From Hofstenia miamia (lineage: Eukaryota > Xenacoelomorpha > Acoela): a stretch of DNA of 64,000 bases. The stretch is taken from contig SCFE01000093.1 of assembly GCA_004352715.1 (NCBI GenBank), forward strand, positions 1,218,196 through 1,282,195, written 5' to 3'. A program made the position numbers and the translations under genes. The notes under the pieces are model-generated. The model saw only the letters and a list, made by a program, of their open reading frames with translations, ran no database searches and was not told the DNA's origin. This document shows positions 1 through 12,207 of this stretch, one piece after another (positions within the stretch are counted from its first letter, which is position 1; each line of letters begins with the position of its first letter).

Positions 1-809
1 TAGTACAATATTTCTTCTGTTCCAATTTTACTCTGCCCAACAAATTACAAAAACATAATAACTTATCAAAAGAATTTCTAAATACCAAATAACATAACAT
101 GGAGACAGTCTAAGGTATCATTGAAGCCAGTCTAATATAAATGATGGGGCTCTCTTCAATTTAGCCAAAATTGGGGTGACTTTGGGCGCCAACGAGCTCG
201 ATTACATTGGAAGTCAGCGATTGGATTGTCATAAACAACCCTTGTGGAAAGAGGACACAAATGTTGTGGAACAATTACACCATATCAAGACTGAAAATAT
301 GATTGAGGAAGTCCAAATTTACCTAATTCTGCTAATAACGGAATTCAGGCTCAATATACAATGATGTTGATTTTAGGTTAACTTCCTGAAGAAAACTTCT
401 CAATTCTCAAACACGTTCTACTGACAAGATCCTGCAGAAACACTTACGATAGATGGCATACACCAGAATTTGAAAGTGCCTGACATCTTTCCTCGCAGAA
501 GATACAGAATTGAAGAAACTTTTACCTTAGTTGGATATGAATTTCAGTTTCATTTAATAGACAAAAACAGCATTTTTGCTTTTATAAAGCTTCTGATAAA
601 TTGTATTTCGAGAGTTTCCCTTTCAATATATGCCTTACCATACAAATAATTACCTTTTGAAAGTAAACTAACTATGAGTGAAGACACTAAAAAATCTACG
701 CATATATTTTGAGAAAGTACAACCAAATTTAAAATAATGTATTATTTACTTAGCTCATACAAATTCTTCACACGTCACTAGGTATTGCCATGTATTCCTT
801 TTTGGAGCA
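1..809. other. AT-rich sequence, no supported gene
   Basis: No splice-bounded coding exon or repeat is recognisable. A plus-strand open stretch at about 173-364 has mixed, protein-like composition (it includes the string DYIGSQRLDCHKQ) and slightly higher GC than its surroundings. It matches no family I know and has no convincing start or splice context. It may be an old transposon or pseudogene remnant. Confidence 0.3.
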
Positions 810-1420
810 ATGTTAATGCCCCAAAAGACATTAATAGAAGTTATGAGCCTAAATATTGCGAAAAACTAATAAATATGATAACTAGTCAAAGTCACAATCC
901 TATTTTTACAAAAACTTAAATTATGATATCTATATATCAACACATAGTATATGATGAATAGGAAACTTGTGCAATCGATTTGCAATAATTGCCTGAACGA
1001 TTTGATTGTACAGATTGTCCCATAAGTAAGGAACAATTTGAAAATAAAAACAAAATTACTACCGCACATCATTCGAAAGCGCGCAGGTGCACCATCCTGC
1101 ATAAAATGGTAGTTTGCGGTGTTGTCCTAGAAATGGTGTGAGACGTAATGAAGCTGTAAAACCAAACCATAAACACATAACTTTTGTGGATGCAGTGACT
1201 TTACTAAATAGTTATTCGGCTTCTTTTGGCCCCATATGCGACAAGGATACCGGCTTATATCTTCATTGAGATGCATGTATGCCTTAGTCTGTCCACAAAA
1301 ATCTTGAAATGCTTGCTTCATTGACCTTCAGCCAATTTGCAAAGTTCAACCGCTGTTGCATATCACCTTTAATTTCCTGTAACAACTGCAATTTATTTGG
1401 TCAATAAGCTGAATTCGTTC
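810..1420 (-). pseudogene. Mariner/Tc1-like transposase fossil, copy 1
   Basis: The minus strand encodes, in one frame broken by stop codons, blocks typical of mariner/IS630-type DD(E/D) transposases. These are an IWGQKKPN...LHPQKLCVYGL block near 1250-1170 and a MQDGAPAR block starting at 1102, the relic of the usual QDGAPAH motif. The C-terminal catalytic end is lost: similarity to the second copy stops at 810. The N-terminal side runs into a 1000-base gap. The sequence is identical, stops included, to 41996-42606. It is not functional as it stands. Confidence 0.75.
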
Positions 1421-2420
1421 NNNNNNNNNNNNNNNNNNNNNNNNNNNNNNNNNNNNNNNNNNNNNNNNNNNNNNNNNNNNNNNNNNNNNNNNNNNNNNNN
1501 NNNNNNNNNNNNNNNNNNNNNNNNNNNNNNNNNNNNNNNNNNNNNNNNNNNNNNNNNNNNNNNNNNNNNNNNNNNNNNNNNNNNNNNNNNNNNNNNNNNN
1601 NNNNNNNNNNNNNNNNNNNNNNNNNNNNNNNNNNNNNNNNNNNNNNNNNNNNNNNNNNNNNNNNNNNNNNNNNNNNNNNNNNNNNNNNNNNNNNNNNNNN
1701 NNNNNNNNNNNNNNNNNNNNNNNNNNNNNNNNNNNNNNNNNNNNNNNNNNNNNNNNNNNNNNNNNNNNNNNNNNNNNNNNNNNNNNNNNNNNNNNNNNNN
1801 NNNNNNNNNNNNNNNNNNNNNNNNNNNNNNNNNNNNNNNNNNNNNNNNNNNNNNNNNNNNNNNNNNNNNNNNNNNNNNNNNNNNNNNNNNNNNNNNNNNN
1901 NNNNNNNNNNNNNNNNNNNNNNNNNNNNNNNNNNNNNNNNNNNNNNNNNNNNNNNNNNNNNNNNNNNNNNNNNNNNNNNNNNNNNNNNNNNNNNNNNNNN
2001 NNNNNNNNNNNNNNNNNNNNNNNNNNNNNNNNNNNNNNNNNNNNNNNNNNNNNNNNNNNNNNNNNNNNNNNNNNNNNNNNNNNNNNNNNNNNNNNNNNNN
2101 NNNNNNNNNNNNNNNNNNNNNNNNNNNNNNNNNNNNNNNNNNNNNNNNNNNNNNNNNNNNNNNNNNNNNNNNNNNNNNNNNNNNNNNNNNNNNNNNNNNN
2201 NNNNNNNNNNNNNNNNNNNNNNNNNNNNNNNNNNNNNNNNNNNNNNNNNNNNNNNNNNNNNNNNNNNNNNNNNNNNNNNNNNNNNNNNNNNNNNNNNNNN
2301 NNNNNNNNNNNNNNNNNNNNNNNNNNNNNNNNNNNNNNNNNNNNNNNNNNNNNNNNNNNNNNNNNNNNNNNNNNNNNNNNNNNNNNNNNNNNNNNNNNNN
2401 NNNNNNNNNNNNNNNNNNNN
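1421..2420. other. Assembly gap, exactly 1000 N
   Basis: A placeholder-sized run of N. The true length is unknown. The mariner-like fossil on its left side continues into it, and the sequence on its right is unrelated to the continuation seen in the second mariner copy. Confidence 0.95.
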
Positions 2421-3350
2421 AATTCGGACTGGAAAGATCGAAAGATCCCCAGGAGCAACTTGTCGCCCCGTGCCAATGAAAGCACTCCCGAATTGTCGCC
2501 GATCTTAAGCAATAATTATCATTTAAAATAATAAATAAATAAAAGATACAATGGTAAGAGCGGTAGTTAAGAGTAGACAAAGTCTATTGAACATTCGCTA
2601 CAGTTGTCTCAGCTTATATACAAATGTAGCATGATCACCTGCCTTTGTTTACAATAATCAAATGTCCACGTAATTTAACAGTCCACGTAATTTAACAGGA
2701 TCAAATTCTTTCCCCTCGCAAAATTAAATTTGAGCAACAATAAGCACCATTGAGGGGACGTCAAATTAGCAATAGCAACCTGAGATCGAAAATAAACACT
2801 GACGTCAGAGTGACGTAGAAATACAAAATAAATGTTTAGAGAATAAAATCACCAAAAGTCCCCGAGCGACTCTACAATATATATATATACATTTAAATAT
2901 ATAAAACATCATTTATATCAGTAAATAATATACATAGGTGACTCACTATGTATGAATGGAAAAACTGAATTATTGTATATGCTGGTAATTGCATTATCAT
3001 TGACTCTCAAGTATGATACTTCTTATGCCTATAGGTAGTTTTTGAACTATTGCATTAATGTGTAATTAAAAGATTAGTGTTGAGTAAAAAGTTAGTCTCA
3101 GAAACTTGAAATTGTCAACAATTGGAACCTTAACATTATTGAGAGTTAATGTGGAAACATCATAATTTGCTATAGAGGCTGCAATATACACAATTCTGTT
3201 GTACTTTCATTTATGAGTGACATGCATGTTGAAATATTTATATTTTGACAATTTGTGCTACAGAATCATTGAATATACAGGCATCATAAGCATATTAAAT
3301 TAAATTACAATCAGTTATACATGTAGCATTCATGTCATCTCAATACATGT
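2421..3350. other. AT-rich intergenic sequence
   Basis: No gene is seen. It holds a perfect 17-bp tandem duplication (2664-2697) and a short TA tract (about 2876-2889). Confidence 0.5.
2664..2697. repeat. 17-bp direct tandem duplication
   Basis: The unit GTCCACGTAATTTAACA occurs twice back to back with no mismatch. Confidence 0.9.
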
Positions 3351-3354
3351 ACAT

Positions 3355-4260
3355 ACTGAAAAGAGGGGCACCTAAAATTTTCCCCTGAGGAATGTAATTG
3401 TTAACAAGTAGCTAATCAGAAAACACATCATTTACTCTGATTACTTGAAATCTATGTTTCAAATAGTTATTAGAGTTCTGCTTTTCTAGAAAATACCATT
3501 TAGCATTCTTTTGTTATTAGTATGCTATGGTCAATAGAATCAAAAGCTTTAGAAAGATCTAATCAGGTAATAGCTATGAATTTATTTGCATCCAGTGATG
3601 ATCTCCACTTTTCTGTAGCACTTAATAGGGCATCAGTAGTTGAAAAATGTTTATGAAATCCAAATTGAGAATTTACAGTAGATTGTACTTATTTGATCAT
3701 TTAATAATCATTATTAGAGAAGTGATTGAAATTGGTCAATAATATTTGCATGAGACAGATCATTTATCTTAAGTATAGGAGTAATATGAGCAAGTTTTAA
3801 ATATTCCAGAAAGTATAATTATTATAGCCAGTCCCTTAAATGATATATTTAATGAATGCATAAAACATAATTATAATTAACTTTTTATGCATATATTTTA
3901 TATAATTTAGGGGATTGGCTAAAATACCTGCATTTGAGAATTGCTTTTAAAATTTCAAAACTTGTAAAACAAAAATAACACCAAGGGCTAAAAAAATTTG
4001 GTGGTTGGCTTTCATACTTAACAATTGGGGCATTGAATTTTTTTAGATTAATAAAAGTCTTGTTTAATTCATTAGAAATTTCATAATAATCAGTAAGGAT
4101 TTTTCTGTATGAATTTTTAATAGCATCAATTGAATTGAACTTTGATCTTTTAGGTAGGATGCCTTAGCTGATTAGTAATTCATAGTAATTCAAAATGTTT
4201 TGTTTCTTAATAGAAACTTGTATTGATTAGCATGGAAGCAAACCATTCAAAAAGTGCATA
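3355..4260 (-). mobile_element. Degenerate LINE (CR1/L2-like) reverse-transcriptase fragment
   Basis: Read on the minus strand this region carries scattered non-LTR reverse-transcriptase blocks in order. They are an FGFHKHFSTTDALLSATEKWR stretch cut by stops and shifts (about 3680-3590), LDLSKAFDSIDHSIL (about 3570-3520), and a decayed PQG-ILG-PLF block (about 3400-3365). The same blocks occur, better preserved, in the LINE at 13644-15003 (TEKWRALLDSNKF, SKAFDSINHDILI), so both belong to related families. There are many stops and frameshifts, so this is an old dead copy. Limits are approximate. Confidence 0.65.
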
Positions 4261-4269
4261 GTCTTGATT

Positions 4270-5143
4270 ACAAAAAAGATGATATTATTGAAGAAATAAC
4301 TTGGTTTTTCACTACCATGAACATCAAGAACACTAACATTAACATTATGCTGTTTAAATAAAACTATGCAATCTTTAATGAAATTGGCTTGACATCACCA
4401 GTCAGCTCTTTAGATGATGGCATGCTGAAGATTCTGGTAAATTCTTACCCACTTCAATTGACCTCAGCAGTGCACCTTTCTCATTTTTATTACCTTCACA
4501 TGTTAACAATTTTTGTGCCTAGTTGAAAACAGTATAGTACTAATTGCTTTTTCTTCTTGATTCAGTTAACTTGTAAGCAGTTGAGAATGTCAAGAATGAA
4601 ATATTCCTTTTGCAATATTATATTTGGACCATCCAATCTACATCAATGCTTGCAAATTGCTTTATTGCTGCAATGTTAATACCACTGGCAATGTTCTTTA
4701 GTATTTCACCAGTGCAATGAGTTTCAACAGTCTCACTGTCTAATGCAGTTAGGAATTAAGATAAGATATATTATCTTGATAGAATAGAAAGGGCATGAAA
4801 TTATACAAATATAAATTCCATCAAAGATGTGTTTCCTAAATATGCTACTTCTAGACTGTTTAACCATCTTAGACATTACAAAACTAATGATAATATGTAT
4901 TTCAGACTTTTGAACAGCAGTGTATGTCACAGCAGTGTATGTATACAGGCAAACTAATTTCCATTAACTGAATACATTAATTTGAAAACAAATCTAAAAA
5001 TGAAAACGTAAAAAATTGTGATAGTGCAATTCAGCGCTGATTCTATGTAATCATCCATTAACCTCTCAAGCTTTCAATTAATTCATATTGCAATACACAA
5101 GCTACAAGCTAAGCAATGACTTACAATTAATACATGTGTATTA

Positions 5144-5191
<48 letters not shown>

Positions 5192-6060
5192 AATAAATTT
5201 GGAAAGTCAAAAAAAAAATATATATATATATGTTAGAACAAATTTGGAAAGTAAAAAATTGTGTAAATTTGTCCTTATTATGCATAATAGCTGCTTTCAC
5301 TACACTTTTGCATAGTTGTTCAGTAATGAATGCAGTTATGCACAAACATAAAATAAAACATAAAATATAAATATCTATCTACAAATATTAATGATTTCAT
5401 GAAAATTGTATCAATATATTTACATTCAAATATTTTTTGATTCTTTATAATTCGCTTAATACTTAGGATTAAGGTAAAATGTGATAATTTTATGGTACTT
5501 GTAGCTATAACTTTTGCATGGCTTGTTGCACTAACATTTCACAAAATATTCCCAATTGAATCAAAGCGATTTACAATTGAAAACATGTTGATGATAGAAA
5601 ACTTGAGATAAATTACAAAGTTTTGCCAGATTGAGAAATTTATATCAGAAATTGGCAGCTAAGGAAGATCACATTTAAATTGCTAAAAATTTACTAATTC
5701 TATAAAAAACCATATTTGGACAGGAATGTGAATCTAGTTACTATTTGTATGCAGATAACGTCAATTTATTTCAAGATATATTACTCTTAAAATATCCAAA
5801 TTATATTTGATTTTTGGACTTTATTGGTAGCACATTCGTAGAAAAAAATCGTCTTTAATTCATAATTGCTAAATTTCTAATTTCTGTAACGAAAAACAAA
5901 TGGCTACTGTTTTATATTTAAGAATATTGTACAAGGAATCCATGAGGTAAAAACTGCGAAAAAACTGTATATCAGATAGTTGAGCCTCACTTAAATATAG
6001 TTCAGTTTCCAGTACTGCTTGAATAGACAAATGTTTCTGATTGGTTTAAATAATAAATAT
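4270..6060. other. AT-rich intergenic sequence with TA microsatellites
   Basis: No exon can be supported. TA tracts lie at about 5145-5187 and 5218-5232, and the phrase AATTTGGAAAGT is repeated on either side of them. Confidence 0.4.
5145..5187. repeat. (TA)n microsatellite
   Basis: An almost pure alternating TA tract of about 40 bp. Confidence 0.9.
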
Positions 6061-6065
6061 CATGT

Positions 6066-6204
6066 TTACAACGGAAATATTTCAATATGCAGCAATGAGC
6101 GGACTGCTTTTTTGTCAGCAAATCTACGTGCAATAAGTTGAACAAAATGGATATAATTTAACTGTTGGAGCGAGCGTAGGTAATGCATTAAGGCATCTGT
6201 TGCC
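6066..6204 (-). CDS. Possible terminal coding exon, unrecognised
   Basis: The minus strand reads from an acceptor-like CCACAG (AG at 6206-6205) through 46 codons to a TAA at 6068-6066. The residues include ALMHYLRSLQQLNYIHFVQ and RRFADKKAVRSLLHIE. Composition is more balanced than in the surrounding AT-rich DNA and looks like protein. I do not recognise the family. The acceptor lies inside the 8-bp target duplication of the hAT element inserted immediately upstream, so the exon, if real, is now preceded by transposon sequence. No partner exon was found, and chance remains a fair alternative. Confidence 0.25.
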
Positions 6205-6211
6205 CTGTGGC

Positions 6212-7833
6212 CAGAGGCGCACCCAGAGGGGGGGAACTGGGGGAACGTTCCCCCCCTCAACAGAGCAGAGATGCTTCCATTCCTCATGAAATGTATGCTG
6301 ATATGATAACATAGTACATATATATATTAAGCATTGCTTCAAATCTATCGGCAGGGGTAAGCAATAATTAATTGATATTGCAATTATTACAATAATTTGA
6401 AATCGATTATTCTATTGAATACTTTAGAAGAAAAAAAATTACCAATAATTTGCAATTATTTAGGTTTTCTAAGAACGTTCTCACAAGCATTAATGAATGA
6501 AAATCTTGGTGAAACATAATAAAGTCCCAATTCGAAAATCATTATTGTCCTGCCTAGTAAAATTAATACAGTATTGGCTATTGCATGTGTACAGCAGTTT
6601 GATGACCAAAATGTACATTATGCTTCCACTACCGAATTCACTTTTTTATTTATTGAAGGCATAAGATTAACCCTATTTCGCACCATTGCTATATTTCTGT
6701 CACACACACTTCATATTGTGATGTCAAACCTAGAGATATTAAACAATGATCACAGCTTTTACATAAGGTATCTATGCAGAACCAAATTTGCTTTTAGTGA
6801 TTACGATTTCTGGCAACATTTAACTTAGATTTTTCTTAGTGCTAACAGAAGTATGAAGCACTCGTAATTTTGTTTGTTATCTCACAACGATGTTTTTTCT
6901 TTTAAAAAAGTTTTTATGTGTTATGCTTGGTTTTTATGCTATGATTTTCCATCTATTGCCAAAAAGCGAAATTAGCAATGAGAAATATAGCAATTTTGAA
7001 TGAAATTTTCTATTAAATTATATTTTGCAAAATGTGAAAATAATTTGGACACGGTTTCTGTATTTTTTACCTGTAGTGAAATATGGTGAATTACATAGCA
7101 ATGCTAAAAAANNNNNNNNNNNNNNNNNNNNNNNNNNNNNNNNNNNNNNNNNNNNNNNNNNNNNNNNNNNNNNNNNNNNNNNNNNNNNNNNNNNNNNNNN
7201 NNNNNNNNNNNNNNNNNNNNNNNNNNNNNNNNNNNNNNNNNNNNNNNNNNNNNNNNNNNNNNNNNNNNNNNNNNNNNNNNNNNNNNNNNNNNNNNNNNNN
7301 NNNNNNNNNNNNNNNNNNNNNNNNNNNNNNNACCTAACTTTTTGGTTGGAATAACTAAGAAATAAGAAAGTAAGAATTTTTTAAAGATCATCCTACCACA
7401 AAAAATGGAAATTTCTCCTATTGAGATTAGGATCAGTTAACAGGACAACAGTCTGTGTTCGAAATCATCCTCACCTACTGAACCACGGAGCAGATATGTG
7501 TGTTAGCCAATCTTAGTAATGGTTGAATAGCTGTAGGGAAAAATAATTCAGTTTTAGTAATTTTTAACAAACATTCATAGTATGCTGGTTACGTTTGCTA
7601 TGTTAAAATTTAATTATAAAAATGACGTTTAAAAGTAGATATATGAAATAGTAAACCTTAAATTGAATAATTGAATTTCGTTAATATCAACCTTTCTGTT
7701 TTGGTTAGGATGTCAAAAAATGTATACTATTTAATTTCCCTGACAATGCTTTTTCCATTGTTGTAGTCAAAATCTTCAGAATAATGAATTTATAAACTAC
7801 TTTGCATGTAAGAATATCTATGAAAATATGCCA

Positions 7834-7864
<31 letters not shown>

Positions 7865-7921
7865 AATATATAATCTAAAGAATAGTTCCCCCCCTCAGAA
7901 AAAAAGCTGGGTGCGCCCCTG
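6212..7921. mobile_element. hAT-type DNA transposon, non-autonomous, with TIRs and 8-bp TSD
   Basis: The ends are CAGAGGCGCACCCAG (6212-6226) and, reverse-complemented, CAGGGGCGCACCCAG (7921-7907), a 15-bp inverted repeat with one mismatch. Both are followed inside by runs of G or C with GGGGGAAC-like sequence. The element is flanked by a perfect 8-bp direct repeat, CCTGTGGC (6204-6211 and 7922-7929). The 8-bp duplication and CAG ends are hallmarks of the hAT superfamily. The interior is AT-rich, contains a 220-base gap (7112-7331) and shows no transposase, so it appears non-autonomous, although the gap hides part of it. Confidence 0.9.
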
Positions 7922-7967
7922 CCTGTGGCGCAATCATTCATTGAATGAAAACAAACCGTAATGAATT

Positions 7968-8011
7968 ACGTCCTATATTCCAATCATATACGTCCTATAT
8001 TCCAATCATAT
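7968..8011. repeat. 22-bp direct tandem duplication
   Basis: The unit beginning ACGTCCTATATTCCAATCA is present twice head to tail. The same pair is found again at about 9540-9583 in the duplicated contig sequence. Confidence 0.85.
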
Positions 8012-8109
8012 TATTTCTTGATTCTTGAATGTTGTTTTAACGCAAACTAACAATTTATGATTTGTACATTTGTATAGATACAACTAAGAATGAAATTGAA
8101 TTTAATTAG

Positions 8110-8960
8110 TAAAAAATTTTTGGGCAAGTCGGGCCCTAAAAGTTTCCTTGTAATTATTTTATTTACTTTCAATTGATTATTTGAGAAGTATTTTGTTAAA
8201 TTTTCGATGTCATATTGGAGATTTTTAGTTGCATTAAAGGCATTTATATCAGTACTTATAATACAGGTATCATTTGCATATTGATAAATTTTACTGTTTT
8301 TTATCTGTTGAGTTATGTCATTAACATAGATTGCAAATAGAACAGGACCGAGAACTGTGCCCTGTGGAACCCCACGGTTCGTTATAATATATTTTGATTT
8401 TTTACCATTAAGTATAACTCTTTACTCTAGATTTTTCAGAAAAGTCATTATTAAGTTAACAGATTTGTTATCAAAGTTATAATATATGAATTTGTCCCTT
8501 AATATGTCAAAATTCATTGAGTTAAAAGCTTTGCTCAAATCAAGGAGTGCAACACAACTACATTTTTTTAGGGTTAAATTAGATTTTATTTGTTCTGATA
8601 TTGATAGAATTGCATCTAGAGTGCTATAACCATTACGAAAACCAAATTGTTTTTTTTGAAAGAATATTTTCAGATATCAAATAGGCATTTATTTGATTAT
8701 TTAATAATTTTTCTATTAGTTTACTAAAGAGGTGGCCAATGCAAATGGGCCTATAATTTTGTGCATTTAGAAGGTCGCCTTTTTATATATAGGTCCTATG
8801 TCAGGTTTCTTAAATATATCCGGGAATTCATTATCAATAATGCATGGTTAAATGCGATTAGTAGATGTTCATTAAAGATATGAAAAAGATATGTTGGATG
8901 TATGTTTCGAATGCATGAAGTGTATTACCGTCCCCTAATTTATACTGTTTTATTAGAAGA
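8110..8960 (-). mobile_element. LINE (CR1/L2-like) reverse-transcriptase fragment
   Basis: The minus strand contains the non-LTR reverse-transcriptase blocks in the right order. They are FGFRNGYSTLDAILSI (about 8650-8600), LLDLSKAFNSMNFDIL (about 8550-8500), GVPQGTVLGPVLFAIYVND (about 8375-8315) and QYANDTCII (about 8290-8260). The last is a YADD box with its first aspartate changed to asparagine, so the polymerase would be dead. Single frame breaks occur, for example a stop after KNLE near 8430. Similarity ends at about 8150, so the 3' end is missing. Part of it (7846-8596) is repeated at 9418-10168. Confidence 0.8.
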
Positions 8961-9417
8961 AATTGTTTCAATTTTTTTCTAAATTTTTTATAGTTTCTTT
9001 CTATTCACGTTTCATAATCTAAATTATTCCACAATTTAATTGATATGTGATGAAAGCCATTAGAATTTTTATCTAAACACGAAATTTTTGCGATCGCTCA
9101 TTTAATTTAATATAGTCATTAAGGAAAAGAAGAGATGTTTGTAGAGATTTGAATTTAAATAAGATAGATAGCATATGGAGATGAATTTTGTAGAACGGAG
9201 ATAATATTTTATATTTATTACGATATACTGATACTTCATCATGCTTTTGTGCAAAGTTTAGAGTTTTTATACAATTTATCAATTAAATGTCTTTGATAGA
9301 AGCATACGATGTTTCGAATTTAGGTTAGTTAAAAGAAAAGAACAGTATTGAAAATGAGACAAACATAAAGCATGTATCAGTTGTTTATGATAATTGCTTG
9401 ATATTACATTGCGTAAN

Positions 9418-10168
9418 ATATATATTTATATATATAAATATATAATCTAAAGAATAGTTCCCCCCCTCAGAAAAAAAGCTGGGTGCGCCCCTGCCTGTGG
9501 CGCAATCATTCATTGAATGAAAACAAACCGTAATGAATTACGTCCTATATTCCAATCATATACGTCCTATATTCCAATCATATTATTTCTTGATTCTTGA
9601 ATGTTGTTTTAACGCAAACTAACAATTTATGATTTGTACATTTGTATAGATACAACTAAGAATGAAATTGAATTTAATTAGTAAAAAATTTTTGGGCAAG
9701 TCGGGCCCTAAAAGTTTCCTTGTAATTATTTTATTTACTTTCAATTGATTATTTGAGAAGTATTTTGTTAAATTTTCGATGTCATATTGGAGATTTTTAG
9801 TTGCATTAAAGGCATTTATATCAGTACTTATAATACAGGTATCATTTGCATATTGATAAATTTTACTCTTTTTTATCTGTTGAGTTATGTCATTAACATA
9901 GATTGCAAATAGAACAGGACCGAGAACTGTGCCCTGTGGAACCCCACGGTTCGTTATAATATATTTTGATTTTTTACCATTAAGTATAACTCTTTACTCT
10001 AGATTTTTCAGAAAAGTCATTATTAAGTTAACAGATTTGTTATCAAAGTTATAATATATGAATTTGTCCCTTAATATGTCAAAATTCATTGAGTTAAAAG
10101 CTTTGCTCAAATCAAGGAGTGCAACACAACTACATTTTTTTAGGGTTAAATTAGATTTTATTTGTTCT
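9418..10168 (-). mobile_element. Duplicate of 7846-8596 (LINE RT fragment), bounded by single n
   Basis: This 751-bp block repeats 7846-8596 at a constant offset of 1572 with one difference seen (a G/C change near 9862). It includes the right end of the hAT element and the same LINE reverse-transcriptase fragment with its YANDT box. It begins directly after an n at 9417 and stops directly before an n at 10169. That pattern suggests an unmerged overlapping contig rather than a real duplication. Confidence 0.85.
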
Positions 10169-10169
10169 N

Positions 10170-10800
10170 TATAAATTGAGTTTTTTCAATATTTAGTTTT
10201 AGTTGATTATTTGTAAAATAATTGTTTAATTTTTCTACATCTATTTGAAGGTTTTTGTAGCATCAAAATCATTTTTTGCGGTACTTATTAGGCATGTGTC
10301 GTCGGCATATTGGTAAATGTCGCTGTTTTTAACATGTTTTATTATATCATTTACAAAAATTGCAAATACAATAGGGCCAAGTACGTAACATAGCTTGATT
10401 TTTTACAGTTTAATATTACACGCTGCTGTCTATTTTTTAAGAAATTCATGATTAAAGTAATTGAGTTAACACCAAAATTATAGTTTATAAGCTTGTCTTG
10501 CAAGATATCAAAATTCATTGAATTGAATGCCTTACTTAAATCTAATAATGCTACACAACTGCAGTTATTATGAGATATATTAGACTTAATTTGTTGCGTG
10601 ATTGATAAAATTGCATCCTGGGTGAAGTTTTTCAAAGAGTTTGCAAAAAAGGATGTGTAATACAAATTGGTCTATATTTTTTTCCGTTTAGGTTTTCACC
10701 TTTTTTATACATAGGAGTTATATCTGATTTTTTTAGTAAGTCTGGAAATTCACAATCAATAATACATTGATTAAATGCGACTACAATTGTTCTTCAAAAA
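10170..10800 (-). mobile_element. LINE reverse-transcriptase fragment, related but distinct copy
   Basis: The minus strand carries QDAILSITQQIKSNISHN (about 10620-10570), CVALLDLSKAFNSMNFDIL and a decayed downstream palm region. It is clearly homologous to the RT at 8110-8960 but diverged at many positions. It starts right after the n at 10169, so the two fragments may be different loci joined by scaffolding. The region around 10390, where the PQG motif should be, contains a deletion. Confidence 0.7.
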
Positions 10801-11835
10801 TAGGCATTACAAATTAAACTAAAAATGGAAATATAAATTTTGGATACATGTTAAACAATAGCAAGCAAACAGTTTGAATGAAGATCGATTTCTTCAAACT
10901 TAGGTTGACATGTTCAATGACCTGTTCAAACACCATGGTCTTAAGAATTGAAGTACCCTAAATTATATTAATGTAATTAAAAAGATAATAAATCTCTCTC
11001 AACTCAAAATACCATTAGATTTTGACAATGCACGTTCTTTTAATGCGGAGAATAAAGTGACATGAAATGACACTATTTGTATCATGTCTGCTATTTAGTA
11101 ATTTTTTCAAAAATCCTATGTCATAGTTGAAGATTAAATTTGTACATTTGAGTTAGATATGGTCTCTTGCTTGAAGATAATTAACATTTAACTTCGCAGT
11201 ATTTTAGAATACCAATTTGATTTTACATAACTTAACGCCTGACCAATGATGCACAAAGTGCACTTTTATTACTTATGATATGCATTTTTGAGAAAGAGTA
11301 TTTTAATTATTGTAATGAATGTATTACTTAAGCATTAAATTGTGCAGCTCAAATTTATTATTTGCATATTATTTTAACGCGGATTGAAGACATTGAAATA
11401 GCAAATGCTATACTAGTGAGGTCATTTTCAGTAAAATACTTACAAATCTTTAACAATGGAAGGCAACCTCCGTTAAAAATAGAAACTAAAACTATGAATA
11501 GTGTCAGCAAAATATTGACATAAATGCTTATTTTTGAACAGCAGTAGGGGTCAAACTATACATTGGATAATTAAGTGGTTTAGAATGCATTTTAAAGACG
11601 TCATTAATCACTAAATCACACTTTTACTAAATGATTTACCACTTTTGAATAGTTAGAATCGAAAATCACTAAAGAGTTTTGTGTATTTTAGCCCAATTTA
11701 TAAGAATTTCATGCATTAAATTATTTTGTTGTTTAAATAACTTTAGAAATCCTAAAACTTATGTAAATCGTAATGTTAGTATTAAAGGTTGCTAGTTGGG
11801 ATTCAGTTTTTCTATAAAAAAGATTAATAGTTTTT
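10801..11835. other. AT-rich intergenic sequence
   Basis: I see no gene, RNA or repeat that can be supported in this stretch. Confidence 0.4.
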
Positions 11836-11837
11836 TC

Positions 11838-11899
11838 ATATGATGATGATGATGATGATAATAATAATAATATTAATAGTAATAATAATAATAATAAGA
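11838..11899. repeat. (GAT)n/(AAT)n trinucleotide microsatellite
   Basis: A run of GAT units passes into imperfect AAT/TAA units. Confidence 0.85.
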
Positions 11900-12036
11900 C
11901 TCAAAAAGCAAGTACTTACCAAAAATTACAAATAACATAAAATATTAAAAAAACCTAATAAGAATCAAAGCAATATATCTTTGCTAAAATGTTACAATTT
12001 TAGAGCTACAATAATAATAATAGTTCAAAGAAGATG

Positions 12037-12206
12037 TTGCAGAAGCAAATGGAAACATTGGAGAAGTCAAGCAGAAATTCAGGGTTAGAATTTGGATTAG
12101 GAAAGTGTGTGGCAGTGACAATGACTAGAGGCAAGAGTGTGGATGGGGAGGGTTTGAGGACAAGCAGTGGGGATAAGATTGAGGAAGTCAAAGAGGGGTA
12201 CAAGTA
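12037..12206 (+). pseudogene. R2/NeSL-like retrotransposon RT fragment
   Basis: The plus strand reads without stops through residues including LEFGLGKCVAVTMTRGKSVD and IEEVKEGYK. This is the palm-to-thumb region of a large family of invertebrate LINE-like reverse transcriptases (the FGL-KCA...RGK...GYKYLGI pattern). It ends at the n at 12207, a contig edge. Base composition is G-rich compared with its neighbours, typical of this family here. The piece at 13278-13645 on the same strand is the expected downstream part of such a protein. Confidence 0.65.
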
Positions 12207-12207
12207 N

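Noticed and set aside
866-1102. Separate small ORFs at 866-1102 and 1127-1321 as independent genes
   Set aside because: They are in the same frame and are pieces of the stop-broken mariner-like transposase.
1346-2580. Long ORFs of 350-470 codons across N runs (also at 31.4, 56 and 51.4 kb)
   Set aside because: They consist almost entirely of unknown bases in assembly gaps.
12006-12203. Minus-strand ORF rich in S, P and L opposite the R2-like fragment
   Set aside because: The plus strand carries the recognisable RT motifs; the opposite frame is a shadow. The same holds for 13319-13678 minus.
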